Origin: Lineus longissimus
Taxonomy: Eukaryota > Nemertea > Pilidiophora > Heteronemertea > Lineidae
Direction: 5' to 3'
NCBI RefSeq assembly: GCF_910592395.1
Contig: NC_088324.1
Coordinates: 8,766,953 to 8,830,952 of the forward strand
DNA length: 64,000 nt
The translations under genes were made by a program, and so were the position numbers. The notes beneath the pieces were generated by a model that was given only the letters and a program-made list of their open reading frames with translations, was not told the origin of the DNA and made no database searches. Shown piece after piece: positions 38,601 to 50,651 of the stretch (position 1 is the stretch's first letter; every line of letters starts with the position of its first letter).

Positions 38601-39644
38601 AAAAACAGGCCGCGTAAAAGGATTAGGCGCATCTTTGCTGCAGTCGCCCAAGCAAAAAGTTGACATTGGATTGGCATTGGATTTTAGTACCAGTGCTATG
38701 ATCTCTCCTAGGTATTGGAGGAGATGGCCCCAACTCTTTGGATACCGGAGTTGCAATGGATGTCGTACTTCAGTCACCACATGAATCTAGGGCATTATAT
38801 TGAAGTTATCGACCCTGCATCGGCTTCTTGCTGAATGTGATGAAACATTGTGATCGTATGTGGTGGGGTGTCATACCAGTTCAGCCTCCGAGTTAACATG
38901 CTTAATGAGAATAACTTGCTCTTAATTAACTGTTTTAACGATTTTCGAAGAATTTCTCGCTTGATATAAGAAAAGAGTTTGGTTTGAAAAAATATCATGT
39001 GCATAAACTCCAGCTGCTTCGAAATCACCTTGATATTTAAATTTTTTATGAAATGTCATTTGTTTTATGTTAACAATAATTGCTTTCCATTACTTTACAT
39101 AGCAGGCTCTTTTTGCGAAACCTTCTTCTGGACTCGATTCCTTACTTCATACATATCAAAATGTCTTTGAAGAATGACACGGGTGTTTTCGTTGAAACCT
39201 AACCCACACTGTCGACTTCCCTTCACATACTTAGCAGGCATTGCCTCACTCCCAACATGCGATGCCACCATTACCTATTCCGATCAATTCAACAGTTTCA
39301 TCAGTATGTAACAACCACCCCTCACTTCCTTTATCTTCACCGCCCCCACGTCGCCGGTATCTTTAATTCATGCATCCGGCGTCTTTTTTGTCTTGTTATT
39401 TCTCTGATTGTCATACTTATGCAAAACAGAATATGAGATAAGATCGATAGACATACATGTACATGTGACGAGATACATATTACATAGTGTAATTCAACAG
39501 ATGCAGGATATATACATGGATATGATAGTTTTAAATCTTGCCATAACAATATCTGTCTGATAACTATTACCTGTAGGGTGACCCTGATGGGACATTAAGT
39601 TTTAACAGAATTATTTATGAAATTCATGCATTTGTGAAAAGTTG
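35621..39644. other. Intron 2 interior, no firm gene
   Basis: A triple repeat of TTTCCCTTCTAGAA-type units lies at about 36,651-36,694. One weak in-phase exon candidate is listed separately. No other feature is supported. Confidence 0.5.
36954..37133 (+). CDS. Weak candidate cassette exon (phase 2-2)
   Basis: TCTCTTTGTACATCAG is a good acceptor. The following 180 bases are open in the frame that matches intron phase 2, and end at TTGG/GTAATT, a mediocre donor that also leaves phase 2. The 59 codons include GRCPTPLRTVSVYQKK. If included it would keep the main gene in frame between exons 2 and 3. Composition is not distinct from the background, so chance is a serious alternative. Confidence 0.2.
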
Positions 39645-39887
39645 CATCTGACATGTAAAAACGTTATATAGATCTATCCAAAAACAGATTAGTTCAACTA
39701 ATCTGTTTTTGATCTATCTCATTGCATCGTTTCTCGAACACCAAACGGGAAAAATGAAAAATTTCATCTGACATGTAAAAACGATATATAGATCTATCCA
39801 AAAACAGATTAGTTGAACTAACAGATTTGTTGAACTAATCTGTTTTTGATCTATCTCATTGCATCATTTCTCGAACACCAAACGGGA
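39645..39887. repeat. 120-bp direct repeat pair, each with a hairpin
   Basis: CATCTGACATGTAAAAACG at 39,645 recurs at 39,765. Both copies end with CTCGAACACCAAACGGGA. Copy 1 holds a near-perfect hairpin: AAAAACAGATTAGTT (39,680-39,694), one base, then its complement (39,696-39,710). Copy 2 has the same arms but a larger centre with an extra ACAGATTTGTTGAACTAA-like insertion. No coding potential is seen. Confidence 0.92.
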
Positions 39888-40540
39888 AGGTAAATATGCT
39901 CGCCCTGCTAATTTCAGGCAATCGCCAAGCCAACCTTTGTCACTTTTGCCTCTTCATATAAGTTACAGACAGATTACTAAGACTTGAATGGCTCTGCACA
40001 CATGCGACTGTAAATAACAAAATGAACAAAAAACCGCGTAATTCGATAATTTGATTGTCTTCGTCTGGCAAAAGAAATGGCCGAGGAACAGGCATCTTGA
40101 ATTATCGATTGACGTAATAGTATATACATGTATGGCGGGTCTTTTTGTCTTGTTTTTTTGGTAACTCTGACGGCGAGAGGGCATTGAGGTTAATCCCAAT
40201 ATTGTGGTGTCAAAAATCAGACAAAAACTTTGATTTCTAAAGGCTATCTAATCATGATCAGCATATATATCATCATCTGTCTCTGCCAATAATGTAATAT
40301 CATATGTTTATTACTGGCGGCGCTGCAAAAATCAACTAGATTAGCTAATAACTAGGTTTTAGCCAATTTGATGTGATATTTTGAAGGAGGCATAAGATTT
40401 ACAGTCGATACGTGTAGTATAGACTGGGCGAAACAAAGGCATTCTCACACTAACTGTCACACAATAAAGAAATGCATGGTTATGTTATTTTAGGCATGTT
40501 AATATTCAGGTTCACGTTGAATTTTAAGATTATGTTTTAT

Positions 40541-40612
40541 AATAATAATACGAGTCTTATATAGCGCAGTATCCAATCATTAACTGGCCGCTCAAAGCGC
40601 TTGATAGGCCTC
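40541..40612 (-). mobile_element. 3' tail of a CR1/L2-like LINE, reverse orientation
   Basis: Read on the minus strand this ends with AAGCGCTTTGAG, then GCGC-TATATAAG, then a run of ATT units. This order (GCGCTTTGAG stem, GCGCTATATAA, then TTATTATTAT) is typical of 3' UTR ends of CR1/L2-type LINEs and SINEs that copy them. No protein-coding part remains. It is related in kind to the element at 12,130. Confidence 0.6.
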
Positions 40613-42982
40613 TTTAAAAGTTGACAGTTGAAGGAAGTTTGTTCTACAGCTGACAACAGAAATGCATTCACCCAAAAACAAGCTGGCATGTCCATCGTAC
40701 ACTAGTTTGTTGTTTGTTGCTGAAAGCCATGCAGATTTATCAACACAACACAGCGAAATGCATTAGCTTTGTCGTTGAAGAGATGGCGCAAATTATCCCA
40801 TTCATATTGCATGCTTTGTGCTCATTCGGTACCATGATGCCATCGCTCAGTGGTTAATTCAATCAATAGATTTCATGGACATCGCTTTGAGGGTAATGAA
40901 TCAAAAATTACTCCCAAACGGCGCATCATGTAGAATCATTTCAACAGTGGACATTGGGCGTGATCGGTCAAATCTTTTGGCGCTGTCTTCATCATGACCT
41001 TGGGAAAGCATGAATCAATGTTTTATGAAGAAATAGGCTACATATAGGTTGCTCAAGGGGCAATGATGGCCATTCTTTTGCGACCGAGTTGATTTTTTTT
41101 GGTGTAATGAGACTGTCATCTGCGATGTTCGGCCATTGGTCTGAGGGACTAAGAGTTGACCACAGCCACGCCATTTTGGCAAGAACTCGAAATCCTACAG
41201 CAGTTAGAACTCATTAAAAACGAAGCGAATGCCAATTTCAAGGTAGTGAGTCTGTTCTCTGAAAACAAAGAACTGACTCCCACCGGCTTGCAATTGGAAT
41301 TCACTTCGCTTTAAAATAGTTCTAAGTGCTTCTAGCCAAAGTGGAGATGCCTAACGTCAACCCTCAAAAGCAAACTCTCTTACCTATTATTCTGCCTACA
41401 TTCTGTGTGTCTATTGGATTCATATCCTTTTGTCTCATTATCTCCGAATTCCCGCTGCAGCTTCAACCTCTGCTCTAAACTTAATTTAGCGAATCCGTGA
41501 ATCTTATTAATCAAACCTTATCACCCCCATAGCAGGTTTTATGCTAATTTTATTTCACATCCGATAGGCGTCTATTGCGGCGGCAAGAATACTAAATGCT
41601 AAGAATGTTAATGATTTGGAAACTCTGATGCCAAAGAGGCGACGTAGCCAGATTACAAACGACTAAATGGGGAGCGCTTGAAACTAATCATAAAAAGTGA
41701 CTAAATTTCGTTTTTCACCGGCATCCAATTAGTTTACCCCTATCTTTCTGACTGCTTTTTGATATCAGTTTCAGTGGTACCCAATTTTTGTTTCTCTACG
41801 TTCCGCGCTACTCAGTGAACAGATTGAGATAAGGGTTAACGATCGATACCAAACCAATAAAAGACTGATCATGATTGAACCACCACTTAAAGTAAACTCA
41901 TCGGTAACCACGGAACTAATTCTGGTGTAAAAGTGGTCCAATAAACTCGCCTATCTGTCTTAATCTAAGACAATTTAGACAAGGCGCCGAAGAAGTGAGT
42001 TCCGCCACATTGCCAATGCATCGAATCTGTGTCGCTGCTACAATATTGTGTACAGCTTCCTCCTCCGCTGATTTACAGTAAGCAATTTCCGAGTTTTGCG
42101 AATTGCGCCGTTTACTGTCGGATATAAGACTCTCTTTTCATTGTGTAGTAGTGCGGCTGATAATGCGAAGGAGAACATTACTTATGATGGAGACGATATA
42201 TCGGTGGGTGTTTAGGCAGTAATATGTTAGGGTATTGTATAGTATGAAAGGAAAATGCTGCCTGCAGAAGAAAGAGTGTCCACCGAAGAAAATGTTAGTT
42301 TTTTTAATATCTCCAGGCAAGCGGTGCTAAACTAGTTCCGATCTCCCCCACCAGTGCACAAAATCTGTATTTAATAATGCATGGATATCGCTCAATGACA
42401 TAAAGTTTTCCTGCGATGCCAACAGTCGTGAACATCCCTTAACCATATTAACCTCTTGGAACCACTAAATACGCTTAGCCTTAGACGATAACAGAATAAT
42501 GAACAAAGGACAGGTCCCTAAAACAATTATTTGCTCGAAGACCCAAGGCGAATTATCAGCTATTAAATAATTAATAGGCAATTAATGGCCGACCTAGCGG
42601 GAGAAATGCCCATGGCGACTGAACGTCCTGGCGCTGACAGGTTGTCATCTTTGTTCTGCTGCCTGTTGCGGTCTTATCTTACCATCCATTTAAGGTATCA
42701 TCGACCCATACTCCCCGTTTATACGGGAAGTGACTTTATAATGTGAATTGACGACAGTTTCAGCGCATCGATCTATTGGCGTGTTGCTTTATTGCAGGCC
42801 AGTAACTGGAATTGCGGTCACCAATTTTGAGGTACTATTTGGAAGAATCGCCTGAAAGCGAATTTGTTTTGCTGTTAATTGGCTGTTGGACAGCAGATTC
42901 ATGGCGGTACCTTTCCGTCATTCGAGCCAGGACTACTGCGTACCCAGGCATTTCATGTCGGCCTCTCGATTGGGAGTTACGT
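40613..42982. other. Intron 2 interior, no gene seen
   Basis: No exon, repeat or RNA gene could be supported. A minus-strand AATAATAG/GTAAGAG motif near 41,384 lacks an exon. Confidence 0.5.
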
Positions 42983-43150
42983 GGGGGTCGATGTTCAAGA
43001 TTTTCGCTGATAACCCTTTGATAAGACGGTAGAACAATAAGTATTTAGCCTTAGGTGCGAGTGGGCTTTGCTTGAGAAGAATAGATTGCGCATTGGGCTA
43101 TGTCTGAATTATTTGGACCGCGAGGTGAGGTAAGAAAAACGTAATGTAGC
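42983..43150 (+). repeat. Dispersed repeat family R2, copy C
   Basis: This is an intact R2 copy: GGGGTCGATG, AAGACGGTAGAACAAT, GGTGCGAGTGGGCTTTG, GCATTGGGCTATGTCTGAAT, GAGGTAAG, CGTAATGTAGCC. It faces copy D at 43,701-43,878 in inverted orientation. Together they may be the long terminal inverted repeats of one element about 900 bp long. Confidence 0.75.
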
Positions 43151-43370
43151 CATTTTAATGCTGGGATGAGAACACTGTGTGGCCTAGATTTGATGATGTC
43201 AAATTGGAAGGCCACCAAAGCACGATTTATTGTGATTTCTTAATTGGGTATCACAGTAGATGTTAATGAGGTACTAGTGTACTCGTGATAAGATAACACA
43301 TACCATTCTGATGACGAGTGTCAACAAAGTTATTGATAGATTGGGTGATTTACTATAGTAGACCCACTAG

Positions 43371-43529
43371 AGTTTTCGTGTTATGTCAAATATGTCAGTC
43401 CGAGGTGGTCCTTGATTTAGACATGATGGACTTCTATTTTGGTCGGCGTAAAGGGAGAAGGGCAAGCGACCAACCTTCCCGCCTACCTCCCCTATTGAAT
43501 ACTTTGCTTCTGTCTAGTAGGCGCAAAAG
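43371..43529 (+). CDS. Candidate cassette exon (phase 2-2), Arg/Ser-rich
   Basis: A frame open from an acceptor-like CCCACTAG (43,369-43,370) to a strong donor GCAAAAG/GTAAGA (GT at 43,530) gives 52 codons ending SSRRK plus a split Arg. Both ends are phase 2, so it would join exons 2 and 3 without breaking frame. Its second half (FYFGRRKGRRASDQPSRLPP) resembles the basic, Pro/Ser-rich character of exons 2 and 3. The pyrimidine tract is poor. The block lies between inverted R2 copies, so it may belong to a mobile element instead. Confidence 0.33.
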
Positions 43530-43700
43530 GTAAGAGGCGTAGACTGATGTTTCATTTCTCAATTCATCTATGTGCTGTCCTGGTACCTACCAGTAATCTG
43601 GCACTCCATTGGGGGTGAATTCCCGCAAACCTTCAGGCGCTTGTCTCAGTCCTTCAGAAGCGTCCCCCCCAGAGTTTCCCATTACCGTATGCTTTTTTGC

Positions 43701-43878
43701 CCCTTACCCCGCAGTTAAAAGAATTCAAGCCTCGCCCAATACCAGTCTGTTGTCTTTAAACAAAGCCCGCTCGCACCTTGACTAACCTAAATTCCCATCG
43801 TTCTGCTGTCTTATCAAATGTTTATCAGGACAAATCTTGATAACATCGACTCTCATGAAACAGCTTTCCAGGGGACAG
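43701..43878 (-). repeat. Dispersed repeat family R2, copy D
   Basis: This is the reverse complement of copy C in order and content: CTTACCCCGCAG, CGCCCAATACCAGTCTG, CAAAGCCCGCTCGCACC, TTCCCATCGTTCTGCTG, TTATCAAATGTTTATCAGG, then TCATGAAACAGCTTTCC. It has a single unit where copy B (19,330) has six. Confidence 0.75.
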
Positions 43879-44970
43879 ATAAGCCTAAACCGCCAAGAGC
43901 AATTATGAGCAAATAAACGTAATGGCCACCTCCGTGAATGACCAACGTACAGGACGAGTCCTATTCAACTTAATCAATCAAGACTGACTCCCAAGCCTCC
44001 ACGTCAGAGGGGCGATATGTCGCCTTAATCCGAGGCGATGAAACTAAACCATCAGCACCAGCAGAGGTGTCTAAGACTTCTTCAAACTCATAACCAGACC
44101 AGAGTATATGGCATATTCTCAACGGGCATGTCAATAAAACACCTCTCGGACGTATCGACGTTGATCACACGCCATTGATCGTGACCTTTCCACTGCTGAC
44201 TAGACATCGTACCTTTCGGACGGTAAACTAGGATTGGAATGTCTTCGTAAAACAGGAGTTACCGTCGACCTGATACCAGAACGCTCTCGTCATTGCCAGA
44301 GTCGTCGTCATAAGGGGTAATCGAGGCGGACTCAATGACGTCAGTTCTAAGCACACTGGAGTTTTCCCCTCCAACCTTTTTCTTGCCGTGACTTAGTTAC
44401 ATTGTATTCAATCAGGAATATCAAGTTTTTTTTGGCATTTATGACCTGGGTAATTAATCAAGTGCTAGTAATTTTTTCTTCTTAACTTTGTCGAAGACGA
44501 GTTAAGGTCACCAGCTGCTTCCCTCCCCCCACCCTGATACAATTTTTGATTAGGCAACCCGACAGTATGTATGGCCATATACGCCCAGAATCAACACTTT
44601 CCGGCTAGCCCAACATTATAATTGCATTTCTGCTTCATTAACAAACTCATTAGCGGTAGCAGGAAGTTCAAAGGAAATTGATGAACACTGTCTAATTATC
44701 GTTGCAGCCTACCTTGACAGTTACTCCACGTGCATCGGTACAGAGTTAGGCGTGTAAAATGCACTGCGAATCTGAGGTGAACAAACAATTGTATGCATTG
44801 ATGGAGTTTGCAATAAAGAACTAAGGATTGAATATTCAGGGGTTTCGCCCCATTAGGATATGCAGTCAGCGTGTTAAACCGTGGTTATAGAATGAAATCG
44901 CAGCTAAAGAATGACATGATGGCGATATGAAATGTTGTCATAATCTTCCCTGACCTTCTAAATGTAATGC

Positions 44971-45003
44971 GATGGCAAGTTGGCTTTTTGCCAACTTGCC
45001 ATC
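44971..45003. repeat. Perfect hairpin, 14-bp arms, 5-base loop
   Basis: GATGGCAAGTTGGC, then five T, then the exact complement GCCAACTTGCCATC. It is followed shortly by a T run. In a bacterium it would suggest a terminator. In this animal intron it is just a stable stem, possibly a remnant of a foldback element or a structured RNA element. Confidence 0.9.
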
Positions 45004-45888
45004 TTTTGCCGACACAACCAACTTAACTTTGTAGCGTAGGTGTTTTAGAAGTAGACACACGGACTGTACATTGCATAGACAGACGTATAACTTGGCCACT
45101 TTGGGAAAACGTACACTGACTTATCGATTGCTCTCTGGTCAGAAGTCCAATGCAAGCAGATTAGACTGAAACGCACCATCCATCATCACACTCGCTCCTG
45201 AAACATGTCGGCTTCTGATCAAAGCAATTCGTAATCGAATATCCGAAATATATGTCAGCTTTATTAGATTAACAGAGTGTTTAGTAAAGACGAGCAGTCT
45301 GATTAGCATAACGTACTGAGTGCGTTTTTTTTCCTCCCTGCGAACTAATGGGATATCCAATCCTAATGTAAATTGAAATATTGAATAGCGAGACGTGGTT
45401 ATTTAAGAGTTTAAAAAAGATATGTTACTCTCAGAATAACTGATAAATGTTTTGTATTTACTCACATACGTATGTATCTTTCTTTTTGCTGCTTTGATGA
45501 CGCCCCTATCGCAAGCATTAGGGGTCGTCACAAATAAACAAGTGACAGTGAGTAGGCCCTAGCTCCTTTGATATTCTATACAGATACATGTATGCTTTGG
45601 AAAATTCGAGAAAACTCTGCTTATAGGCATTTAAGTAGTCGTATTGTTGCCTTTAGACAACATTATGGAGAAAAAAGGTCTGCGAGAGAAAGAACGTGGC
45701 GACTATTCCTGTTTGATCTTTTCTTGGGATCTTGCTGTCGTGACGAGATCAAGGTGTGTACGGGGCGTCCCAAAGAGTCATGGAATAAAATAAGTCCGAC
45801 ACGAAATGATGTTAACTTATTCATACAATAAGAATGAGTTAAGTGATGCGGCCAAAATGTGATGTATTGTGCATTGTATTCTAAATTG

Positions 45889-45917
45889 CAATTTTAGAAT
45901 GCAATATTCTAAAATTG
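45889..45917. repeat. Perfect hairpin, 12-bp arms, 5-base loop
   Basis: CAATTTTAGAAT (45,889-45,900), loop GCAAT, and the exact complement ATTCTAAAATTG (45,906-45,917). It is AT-rich, and related TTGCAATTT-like pieces lie on both sides. Confidence 0.85.
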
Positions 45918-48900
45918 ACTATTTGCAATTTGGGACCAAGAAGATTGAATTGATGGTTTAAATCAGTGGGGTTACTTTAAACTTTTTGGCATCTGATGCT
46001 GCTTTGATATATTTGGTGAGAGACATTTAAATCTTTTGTACGCCCCAACGAATGTCAGTTCAAGTTAATCGAATCAGGGAACTTAAGTCTCAGTTTCGGC
46101 ATTTGCAAAAATAAATGATCTTATAAAGGATAATGCGTAAATAAACCGACAGTCGATACACGGCGTCGTCTGCGTCTGGTTTGGTATATACATCTACTTG
46201 TCCTGAACTTAATAAATGTTAGATATTCTATAACATATATACCTAGACACTCCTTAAACGCTCACCGCCCATACGTTTTCCAATCCCATCCGACACTTTC
46301 GACCATATCTATTTCAACCCACGTTGGAGAGAAAAATTGCACGAATTGATGAAAGGTGTAAAAAATTACTTTGAACTCAAAATCTATTTGAAATGTATGT
46401 GAGGAAAAAAATTATTGCTTCGAGTTGCGTTTATATTGGCAAAAGAAAAAAACGCACAGATACACGACCGCAGGACCGTACGTAAGATTTTTTTTTAATC
46501 CAGAAGGAACAAAAAGGATCGTTTTTATTTTCTACCTTTGGCGCGATTTCAAAGATGGATAACGCACTTTTCCAATAATTCATTGTGATTGCATCTAATC
46601 GCGTTATGAGGGGAATTCCTTTGGCGTGGAATCCTAGTTTTTAATAATCGCGATTTTAATTTGGCATTCATTCGTTGCCGAGCAAAGTGCAATTTGATTG
46701 GAACGTTACGTTGTGGCTGGATTTATTAAAGTTTTGACAATGAGGCTATAGCTAGGGAAGGGTTGAAGTGAAGGAAAAATTGAAGTGTTTCGCGCTGAAT
46801 AGAAATGAAAAGACATGTACAGAGACGAAGGTTGACATTGATATTGCGCACATTAAGGCTATTCCTCCTAATTGGGCTAGTGAGCGATTTGAATAACGAA
46901 ATGCATTGCAATTAAAAGAAGAAAAGAACGTAATGGCGTTTTTCGTAAGGAAGAAAACTCTAATGTCGAAAGTCCCTCGGACCATCTCTATCATATCTTC
47001 ATGAGAAGATATTTCTGACCCATGTTGCTGTTCATGTCCGATCTCCTAGTCTCGCCATTGGTAACGATTGCCAAGTCATACTTGCACCGTGTACAGACTC
47101 GGCCCCAGATATGGTACATTTGGTCTCTTCCGCTTCAGGAGGCAAATGAAGCGCAGTCCTCTCATTGGGAGATTGGTTCATGCTATATCACCGGCTGTTA
47201 ACTAGCCACCATTGCCCACTCGCAGACTTTCCCGTCCCCTTGCTATCCATGCCATATCACCGGCCACCCACACACGGCAAATTAAGCACTCATTGGTCAA
47301 GCATCGTGTCTGTAATGGGAAATCGGCCATTAGGTTCGGAATCATGGAAGAGATATAACCAGGCAACAGTCCGTGACTAACCAAGGAAGGTTGGACGCCT
47401 ACTGATTCCGCTGATACCATTACCAGAGGCAATTAATGTAACCTTTTGTCTGTTTGATTAATTTGGCCTATCAAGGGAACAAGTAATGATGAGACTGTGC
47501 GCAGTTACATACCCAATTCCACAAGGGCGTTTCCTTCTGCAGTTACCGTCGCGGAAAACGTGCTCAGCCTTCCTGGTTATTTGCTAACAAAAATTCCTAC
47601 CAATTGCGCTAGTGAGCAATCGAATAACCAGCGAGTGTTGTGTCGCATTGGGAAAGTACTCTAGTGGAACTAGGCCTTAGCTTTAGGTTAAGCAAGTGGA
47701 GTCATTACAACTCTTCTGAGCAATGAATGCTCACTACCTTGGGAAGTTGGCATGGAGAAGTTTCCCTCGAACCAACTGGGACACATTTGGTGACAATTTA
47801 GAGCCTTCTAAAATAAAAAATGAAAATAAGAATAATGAGATGAATCGCCTCTCCGATTTTGATAAAAGGTTTTGACGAGAAACTGTTTGTTTTTTGCCTG
47901 GCAGAAAGCATCTTATCTTAGCAAAGGAACACTAGCTACAAGCAACGGTATTTGTTTAGTCAGTTTTTCGACAAACGCGGTCCATACTCGTTGATGATAG
48001 CCCTAAATAACACTGCGAAACCAATGGATTACTATCACCCCAGGGTGTGGCCATATTGCGGTTGACTAGATAACAAAAAGATGCACCCAGCAAATAAGCG
48101 CACCTTGTCACCTAGATCTTAAGTGGTTTTGTTGCGCATTGTAACCATGACTTCGCGTCTTTCGCAAGTGGCTGGAGGCGTCACAAGAGGGTTGTTCAGT
48201 ACTGTTCAGATATCTCCAACCAATTACCCATTTGTGGTGCATGCAGTTTTCAAATACATGTATAACTTTCACAAAAGGTATAGCTCTAGCATTATCGTAT
48301 TTCGTTTAGCAAATCTAAGCACTCATTTTATAGCGTTGTTTCCTTCATCTCATATTTATCTTCTATCGGATGTGCCGATATAGCACGGTCTTATTTGTCC
48401 GTTGTGAAAAAAAGTGTCCTTCTTTCATACTAGTGTCGTTTATATGCGTTTATAGGTAAAAGTATGCTTCTGCACTCGTGACCTTCACCGAGGCAGTGAT
48501 TAGAGTCAGATAAAAATCCTCAGTCCCCAGGATACTCAATCCTGGGCCGTTTGAAACTGTTACACCAGCCTGTCGTGACAGGCATCTTAGACCCGGTTTT
48601 ATTAGCTCTACAAAATATCTGTCGTACGATAATAACGTCACGGGGCTCATTTCCTAACATATAACGTATGAAGTATGTAGTCGTCTGCTAAAATAGCTAA
48701 TTTCAGCAAGCTCCGTTTTTTTTTAAAAGTATCGATTCTTTGCAAAGTTGATTAGTAATCTCGTTATAAAATCTAAGGCAACTTTTTGTTGTTAATTAAG
48801 TGCTGTGAAGCGGCCGTAATTGCCTCTTTAACCACTTGTAATATGATTATGTTAACTTTTCAAATTTAATTAAGAAGTTTGATCGATTTTATGATGAGTT

Positions 48901-49104
48901 TAGGAGAGGTTTAACGACGAATATTATTGTATCAAAACCTTCATTAACTTTGTAGATATGTCAACGAAATGATTTCCCTAATGTTTTTGATTTATTTTTG
49001 TTTATTTGTTAACTGTGATTCGTATTGTGCAACTTGACTGTTTTACGTGTTTCTGTCGAACGTGGTCAGTTATGAATAATGTACTTTATTATTTGTATAT
49101 GTTA

Positions 49105-49138
49105 ATGTCTACCTTTCTATCTCGTTCTAGGTAAGTAG
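49105..49138 (+). promoter_or_regulatory. Recursive splice site (ratchet point) candidate in intron 2
   Basis: A pyrimidine-rich tract (CTACCTTTCTATCTCGTTCTAG) is followed at once by GTAAGTAG, so AG at 49,129-49,130 abuts GT at 49,131. This is the consensus of recursive splice sites known in long fly and vertebrate introns. It lies on the coding strand inside the 21-kb intron 2, about 15 kb after exon 2 and 6.2 kb before exon 3, which is the expected setting. The role is inferred from sequence only. Confidence 0.5.
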
Positions 49139-50651
49139 AGTTCCATTTCAAAGAGTCAGGTAGAGTAAATTAGAAGCTTTTTAAAGACTTTTAGAATGTG
49201 TGGGTATTCCTTTGCCCTCTGTTACACAGATATAAATGTGGGGTAGCGCATTACCTCCATGAAAATAGGTTGACAAAAAAATGGCGTCCTCCCATGTCGG
49301 CGTCAAAGGTCAATCGATTTGCATATCTGTAACGTGTACAAACAATTGTCTTCAGTGTTTTGATTTCGTCTCATTCTTCGATACTTTTTTTGTTCGAATA
49401 GAGAATGATTCTGGGAGCGATTAGCGCGTGGAAGGACTCTGTCCTATATCTTGATGACGAAAATGTCATAAAAATTGGGTCTTGTCTTTAATGTATATAT
49501 TTATATAATCATAGTTGCATCCCGATAAATATTCCGTCATAAGTATAGTTTTTTCTTCCTTGTATATATCGGGATTGATCTGGGATATAGAAGACTGTTT
49601 AGTCCAGATTTCAGGTGACGATAGACCTTAACATGCTCGAACCAAAGGCACAATAGATTGAGAGACACTATAATTATATATAAACTATATCTGATATATT
49701 TTGGCGTTATAGTATCATGCGTTATAGAGGAGGCGTGTTCGTTTTCTTCGTCCAAAGTAAAACGTCCTTTAAGATGATCCCATATATCGTTTAGAGATTC
49801 TCTGACGGCCAGAGAGTCTGATCGCCCTATATCAGCGCAATCCATCAATTTGACTGGCTCGTTACGAGGCTATTTGGGTCCATGGTGCTTGGAAATAGTG
49901 ATCAGTCACGGCTAGATAAATCAGAATGAGCGTTGAGACATACTCGTTTATATGAGGTTCCGCGGAGGTCAGATTTGAAAGACTGTGATACACGATATCA
50001 TATGGTTGTCAACTCGATTTAACCTGGCCTCATGGTGACACTCCCCAAGTTGATGGGGAATGCCTTTGAGTGTGCTTAACGCCATGCTAATAATTGAATT
50101 TATGTCCAAGATGTTTTAAGCGTGATATATAGTGTATGGTTATTGCTTCATTCGCGCAATAAAGAATGATGTACGGTTAGTAGAGTCCTATAAATCACCA
50201 TTCCTGCTCTATTGCTATTGGGATTTTCAATATCATTGAATTGATGAAACCGAAAGGGAATGTCCAATTAGTTCAATTTTTACTGTGCAGACAAGTGATG
50301 CCAAGGCGTTGGCCCTTGCTGATTAAGAAAAAACTCAAGTACTTAGTTAGACTGTGATTCTGGAGGACACATGAAGTGTCAGTTTCGATCGCGTAGTGTA
50401 TTTTCTAACTTAGTTATTACTACTTCAAGAAAATTGACTTTGCAATTGTTGGTTCAGCAGAGGAATCTCGACTTTCTGCAATATAAGGTCGATTTTTTTC
50501 GTCTATGCTCTTCAAATGGCATTTGAAACCGCGCAATCAGCCCTCTTATTACGGAAAGAAAATCATTTTCCGGGCAAATTAACGACGGGAAACCCGCAGA
50601 ATCCTTGACTCAAAGAACCGCGCCTTGCTTGCGGCAGTTTAGCTGACTTAC
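49139..50651. other. Intron 2 interior, no firm gene
   Basis: A minus-strand frame at 49,537-49,848 (103 codons) has no convincing splice sites. Nothing else is recognised. Confidence 0.5.

Larger units (their letters stand above)
43879..49128. other. Intron 2 interior, hairpins but no gene
   Basis: It contains the two hairpins listed separately at 44,971 and 45,889. A related pair of blocks lies near 46,858 and 47,597 (each with CTAGTGAGC and GAATAAC). No exon is supported. Confidence 0.5.

Noticed and set aside
44971-45003. Rho-independent terminator
   Set aside because: The hairpin with T run fits the form, but the context is an animal intron with no bacterial gene nearby.
49537-49848. 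103-codon minus-strand frame near the nested exon candidate
   Set aside because: The nearest acceptor would enter in phase 1, which does not match the phase-0 donor of 50,652-50,777, and no motif is recognised.
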